Positions 61,815 to 64,000 of a stretch of 64,000 nucleotides of DNA are shown piece by piece (position 1 is the first letter of the stretch; each line of letters begins with the position of its first letter). The position numbers were made by a program, and so were the translations under genes. Source of the DNA: Nonomuraea sp. SYSU D8015 (lineage in GTDB: Bacteria; Actinomycetota; Actinomycetes; Streptosporangiales; Streptosporangiaceae). The stretch covers positions 310,001 through 374,000 of the forward strand of contig NZ_VJYI01000005.1 in the NCBI RefSeq assembly GCF_008065375.1, in the 5' to 3' direction. The notes beneath the pieces were generated by a model that was not told the origin of the DNA, did not search any database, and saw nothing but the letters and a program-made list of their open reading frames with translations.

Positions 61815-61891
61815 TCGGAACCGGAGTGGGCCGTCGTCCGTCGTATTGATCGGACGTCCGCCGTTCGGTGGGGGTTCACCTTCGGTTCCGA
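61815..61891 (+). terminator. Nested inverted repeats after the CDP-alcohol operon
   Basis: Outer arms TCGGAACCG (61815-61823) and CGGTTCCGA (61883-61891) enclose the hairpin CGTCCG/CGGACG (61835-61856, loop 10). A TACGCT follows at 61892 as a possible -10 for the next gene, so the structure may combine termination and regulation. Confidence 0.4.
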
Positions 61892-61959
61892 TACGCTTAG
61901 CTCCACCCAACATCCCCAATGACCAGCAGACTCGGTGATCATGAAAGAATGCTCCGCTC

Positions 61960-62874
61960 GTGCTCTCAACGCGTCAGGACAGTGATTCGTTGAAGATCTC
62001 GTGCGTCATCCTCACCATGGGCAACCGGGTCGCGGAGCTGAACCGGGCGGTCGAGTCCGCGCTCAACCAGATCGACGGCGACGTCGAGGTGGTGATCGTG
62101 GGCAACGGGGCCGACGTGCCCGAGGTGACGGCGACGCCACCCGAGGGGTCGGCCGCGGTCGTGAAATCGATCCGGCTCGACCGCAACGCGGGCATCCCCG
62201 CAGGCCGCAACCGCGGCGTGGAGGAGTGCTCGGGCGACGTCGTGCTGTTCCTCGACGACGACGGCTGGTATGCCAACCAGAAGGTCGTCGCGCACGTCCG
62301 CGAACGCTTCGCCACCGAGCCCGACCTCGCGGTGATCTCCTTCCGGGTGATGGATCCCGACGGCGGCATCGGGCAGCGGCGCCACGTCCCCCGGCTGCGC
62401 GCGGGCGATCCGCAGCGCTCCTCGCCGGTCACGACCTTCCTCGGCGGCGCCTCCGCCGTCAGGCGCTCGGCGTTCCTCCAGGTGGGCGGCCTGCCGGAGC
62501 GGTTCTTCTACGCCCACGAGGAGACCGACCTGGCCTGGCGGCTGCTGGGCGAGGGCTACCGGATCGAATACGACGCCGAGACGGTGATGTACCACCCGCA
62601 GGTGCCGCCGACCAGGCACGCCGAGTTCTACCGGCTCAACGCCCGCAACCGCGTCTGGCTGGCCCGCCGCAACCTGCCGTGGCCGCTGGCCGTGCTCTAT
62701 CTGACCAACTGGATCGTGCTCACGGTCATCAGGGAGCGCCGCTCCGGAGACGCGCTCAAGTCGTGGTTCAGCGGCTTCATCGAGGGCCTGCGCAGCCCCG
62801 CCGGCGAGCGCCGGCCGATGGCCTGGCGCACGGCCTGGCGCATGGTCAAGCTCGGCCGCCCGCCCATCGTCTGA
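61960..62874 (+). CDS. Family 2 glycosyltransferase
   Basis: A 304-residue GT-A enzyme with KISCVILTMGNRVAELNRAV, DRNAGIPAGRNRGVEEC, the DxD-type metal site FLDDDGWY and the acceptor-side HEETDLAWRLLGEG. It resembles rhamnosyl- and related transferases of envelope polysaccharides. The GTG at 61960 was chosen; a TTG at 61990 is the alternative nearest the first strand. It lies downstream of the CDP-alcohol genes and probably decorates the same polymer. Confidence 0.88.
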   Translation: MLSTRQDSDSLKISCVILTMGNRVAELNRAVESALNQIDGDVEVVIVGNGADVPEVTATPPEGSAAVVKSIRLDRNAGIPAGRNRGVEECSGDVVLFLDDDGWYANQKVVAHVRERFATEPDLAVISFRVMDPDGGIGQRRHVPRLRAGDPQRSSPVTTFLGGASAVRRSAFLQVGGLPERFFYAHEETDLAWRLLGEGYRIEYDAETVMYHPQVPPTRHAEFYRLNARNRVWLARRNLPWPLAVLYLTNWIVLTVIRERRSGDALKSWFSGFIEGLRSPAGERRPMAWRTAWRMVKLGRPPIV

Positions 62875-62914
62875 AACCGCCGAGCCTCTACCGGGCTGCT
62901 AACGCCGGGCCCGG

Positions 62915-63628
62915 TCAGGTCTCGGACGCCTCGCCGAAGACCATCGCCGCCCGCGAGACCGTGGTGGTGAACATGGCCCGCTTGGGCAGCCCCAGCTCGC
63001 TCAGCTCCTTGGCGACCGGGTGGTTGCCGAGGCGGATCAGCGCGCCGCTGGGGCGCATCCTGGCGCCGCGGGCGCGCACGGACCAGGGGACGCGCCGCGT
63101 GACCCCCTCCCGGTGCGTGTAGGCGTCCATCGGCGTCATCGCCGTCGCGCCAGGCACCGGAACACCCGGTTTGACCAGCATGTCCAGCACGAGCCTGCCG
63201 TCCTTGCGGAGGATGCACCGCTTGAACGGCGAGTTCAGCCGGAGCTCGATGTCCGCCAGCTCCTTCGGGAACCCCCACAACGTCCGCCCCGCCTCCAGCG
63301 TGAACCGCTGGTCCACCGGCAGCCAGTGCACGAACACCCCCGCCTGCCGCAGCTCGCGGAGCCCCGTGGCCCCGGAGAAGCCCGGTGGTCGGATCAGGAA
63401 GGCCATCCCGAACTCGTGGTAGGTGTCGAGGTCCCCGTCGCGGTAGTCGACGAACAGCAGCATGCAAACGGCCTTGCCGGGCAGCACCTCGGCCACGTCG
63501 AGACCGGAGTACGCGATGACCGCCCGGGCGGCGTCGGCACGCACCGGGTAGAAGGCGCTGCAGATCTCGGCGTCCCTCACCCGGACGGGCATGTCCACCG
63601 TCCGGCCCTGGATCAGATGCGATGCCAT
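62915..63628 (-). CDS. Acetoacetate decarboxylase-family protein
   Basis: A 237-residue protein of the ADC fold. The Schiff-base lysine lies in LWGFPKELADI, and HWLPVDQRFTLEAGRTLWGF is typical of the family. Members include acetoacetate decarboxylases and distant enzymes with other carbonyl chemistry, so the reaction is unsure. It is convergent with the glycosyltransferase at 61960 and unrelated to the surrounding glycopolymer genes. Confidence 0.85.
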   Translation of the reverse strand: MASHLIQGRTVDMPVRVRDAEICSAFYPVRADAARAVIAYSGLDVAEVLPGKAVCMLLFVDYRDGDLDTYHEFGMAFLIRPPGFSGATGLRELRQAGVFVHWLPVDQRFTLEAGRTLWGFPKELADIELRLNSPFKRCILRKDGRLVLDMLVKPGVPVPGATAMTPMDAYTHREGVTRRVPWSVRARGARMRPSGALIRLGNHPVAKELSELGLPKRAMFTTTVSRAAMVFGEASET

Positions 63629-63693
63629 GGTCCCAGTACATCAACCCCCAGGCCGTGTGACCATTCCCACCCCGGTGGCGTTTCGGCTCAACC

Positions 63694-64000
63694 CTAGACG
63701 GCGAGGGCGTGCGCGGCCGAGCGGCCGGCCCACGACTCGGCGAGGCGCACGAAGGCCGCCGCGTGGTCCGGCCAGTGGTGACGCAGGCGCGCCTCGGCAT
63801 GGCCCAGGGCGCCCAGCCTGACCCGCCGTTCCGGGTTCTCCTTCAGGTCGAGTACGGCGTTCAGCACGGCGTCCACGTCCAGCGGCACCACCAGCCCGCA
63901 GCCGACGCCCTCCACCATCGCGGCGCCCTGCGGCGTGGTGATCACCGGCAGGCCGCGGCCCATGTAGTCCATGATCTTCGTCGGCACCCGGCGCACCGTG
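63694..64000 (-). CDS. Glycosyltransferase (GT4-like), C-terminal part, runs off the window
   Basis: The frame continues past position 64000, so only the last ~101 codons are visible. VPTKIMDYMGRGLPVITTP and GCGLVVPLDVDAVLNAVLDL are the donor-binding C-terminal motifs of GT-B family 4 transferases. It extends the envelope polysaccharide region beyond the window. Confidence 0.8.
   Translation of the reverse strand, partial: TVRRVPTKIMDYMGRGLPVITTPQGAAMVEGVGCGLVVPLDVDAVLNAVLDLKENPERRVRLGALGHAEARLRHHWPDHAAAFVRLAESWAGRSAAHALAV

Overview
The window is high-GC DNA from a Gram-positive actinomycete. Lineage markers include a mycothiol-dependent formaldehyde dehydrogenase, a small acyl-CoA carboxylase epsilon subunit, an F420-type LLM oxidoreductase, LytR-CpsA-Psr wall ligation, a DasR-like box and DtxR/IdeR-type iron boxes. 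Frequent ATGA/GTGA/TTGA overlaps and GTG/TTG starts fit as well. A member of the Streptosporangiales (Nonomuraea-like) is my best guess. That placement is inference; the phylum is secure.

Layout. 0-10 kb: end of a secreted protein, a divergent MarR/MFS efflux pair with a palindromic operator, a decayed gene, the ogt/ada-alkA alkylation-repair operon, a NYN-domain protein, the accE-pccB carboxylase pair, and a two-gene ABC exporter. 10-22 kb: ppc behind a DasR-like box, an O-methyltransferase, an epoxide hydrolase, a five-repeat secreted protein, fdhD with a 13-codon upstream ORF, birA, a PH-domain protein coupled to an Rv1264-like adenylate cyclase, the mycothiol formaldehyde-detoxification pair, and bfd-bfr behind two iron boxes. 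22-29 kb: a GH95 fucosidase, then a decaying stretch (phosphopantetheinyl transferase and TetR genes with internal deletions, SARP and hydrolase scraps) around an epimerase and a methyltransferase. 28.7-37 kb: a two-component system, gtrA, purK-purE with structured leader and start regions, a GNAT enzyme, ugd and an acyl-CoA dehydrogenase.

37.2-44 kb holds the least ordinary locus. It is a five-gene minus-strand operon of two coiled-coil proteins (one with four membrane spans), an OmpA-like lipoprotein, a 902-residue protein fusing coiled coil, degenerate FHA, ABC ATPase and ABC-2 permease, and a small membrane protein. I know no described system with this composition; its nearest relative in architecture is the FHA-ABC exporter Rv1747. 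A divergent IclR regulator follows, then a region with a broken and an intact copy of a VOC gene, an I36 protease inhibitor and a frameshifted TnpB relic.

48-64 kb: a DUF4097 lipoprotein, LLM oxidoreductase and GNAT genes, and a STAS antagonist. From 51.4 kb to the right edge lies a cell-envelope glycopolymer region. It has an LCP ligase, glycosyltransferases, a teichoic-acid polymerase-like protein, a TarI/TarJ-like fusion, two CDP-alcohol phosphotransferases, a nucleotidyltransferase and a glycerol-1-phosphate dehydrogenase-like enzyme. Together these could make, activate, polymerise and anchor polyol-phosphate polymers. I saw no rRNA, tRNA, CRISPR array or intact insertion sequence.
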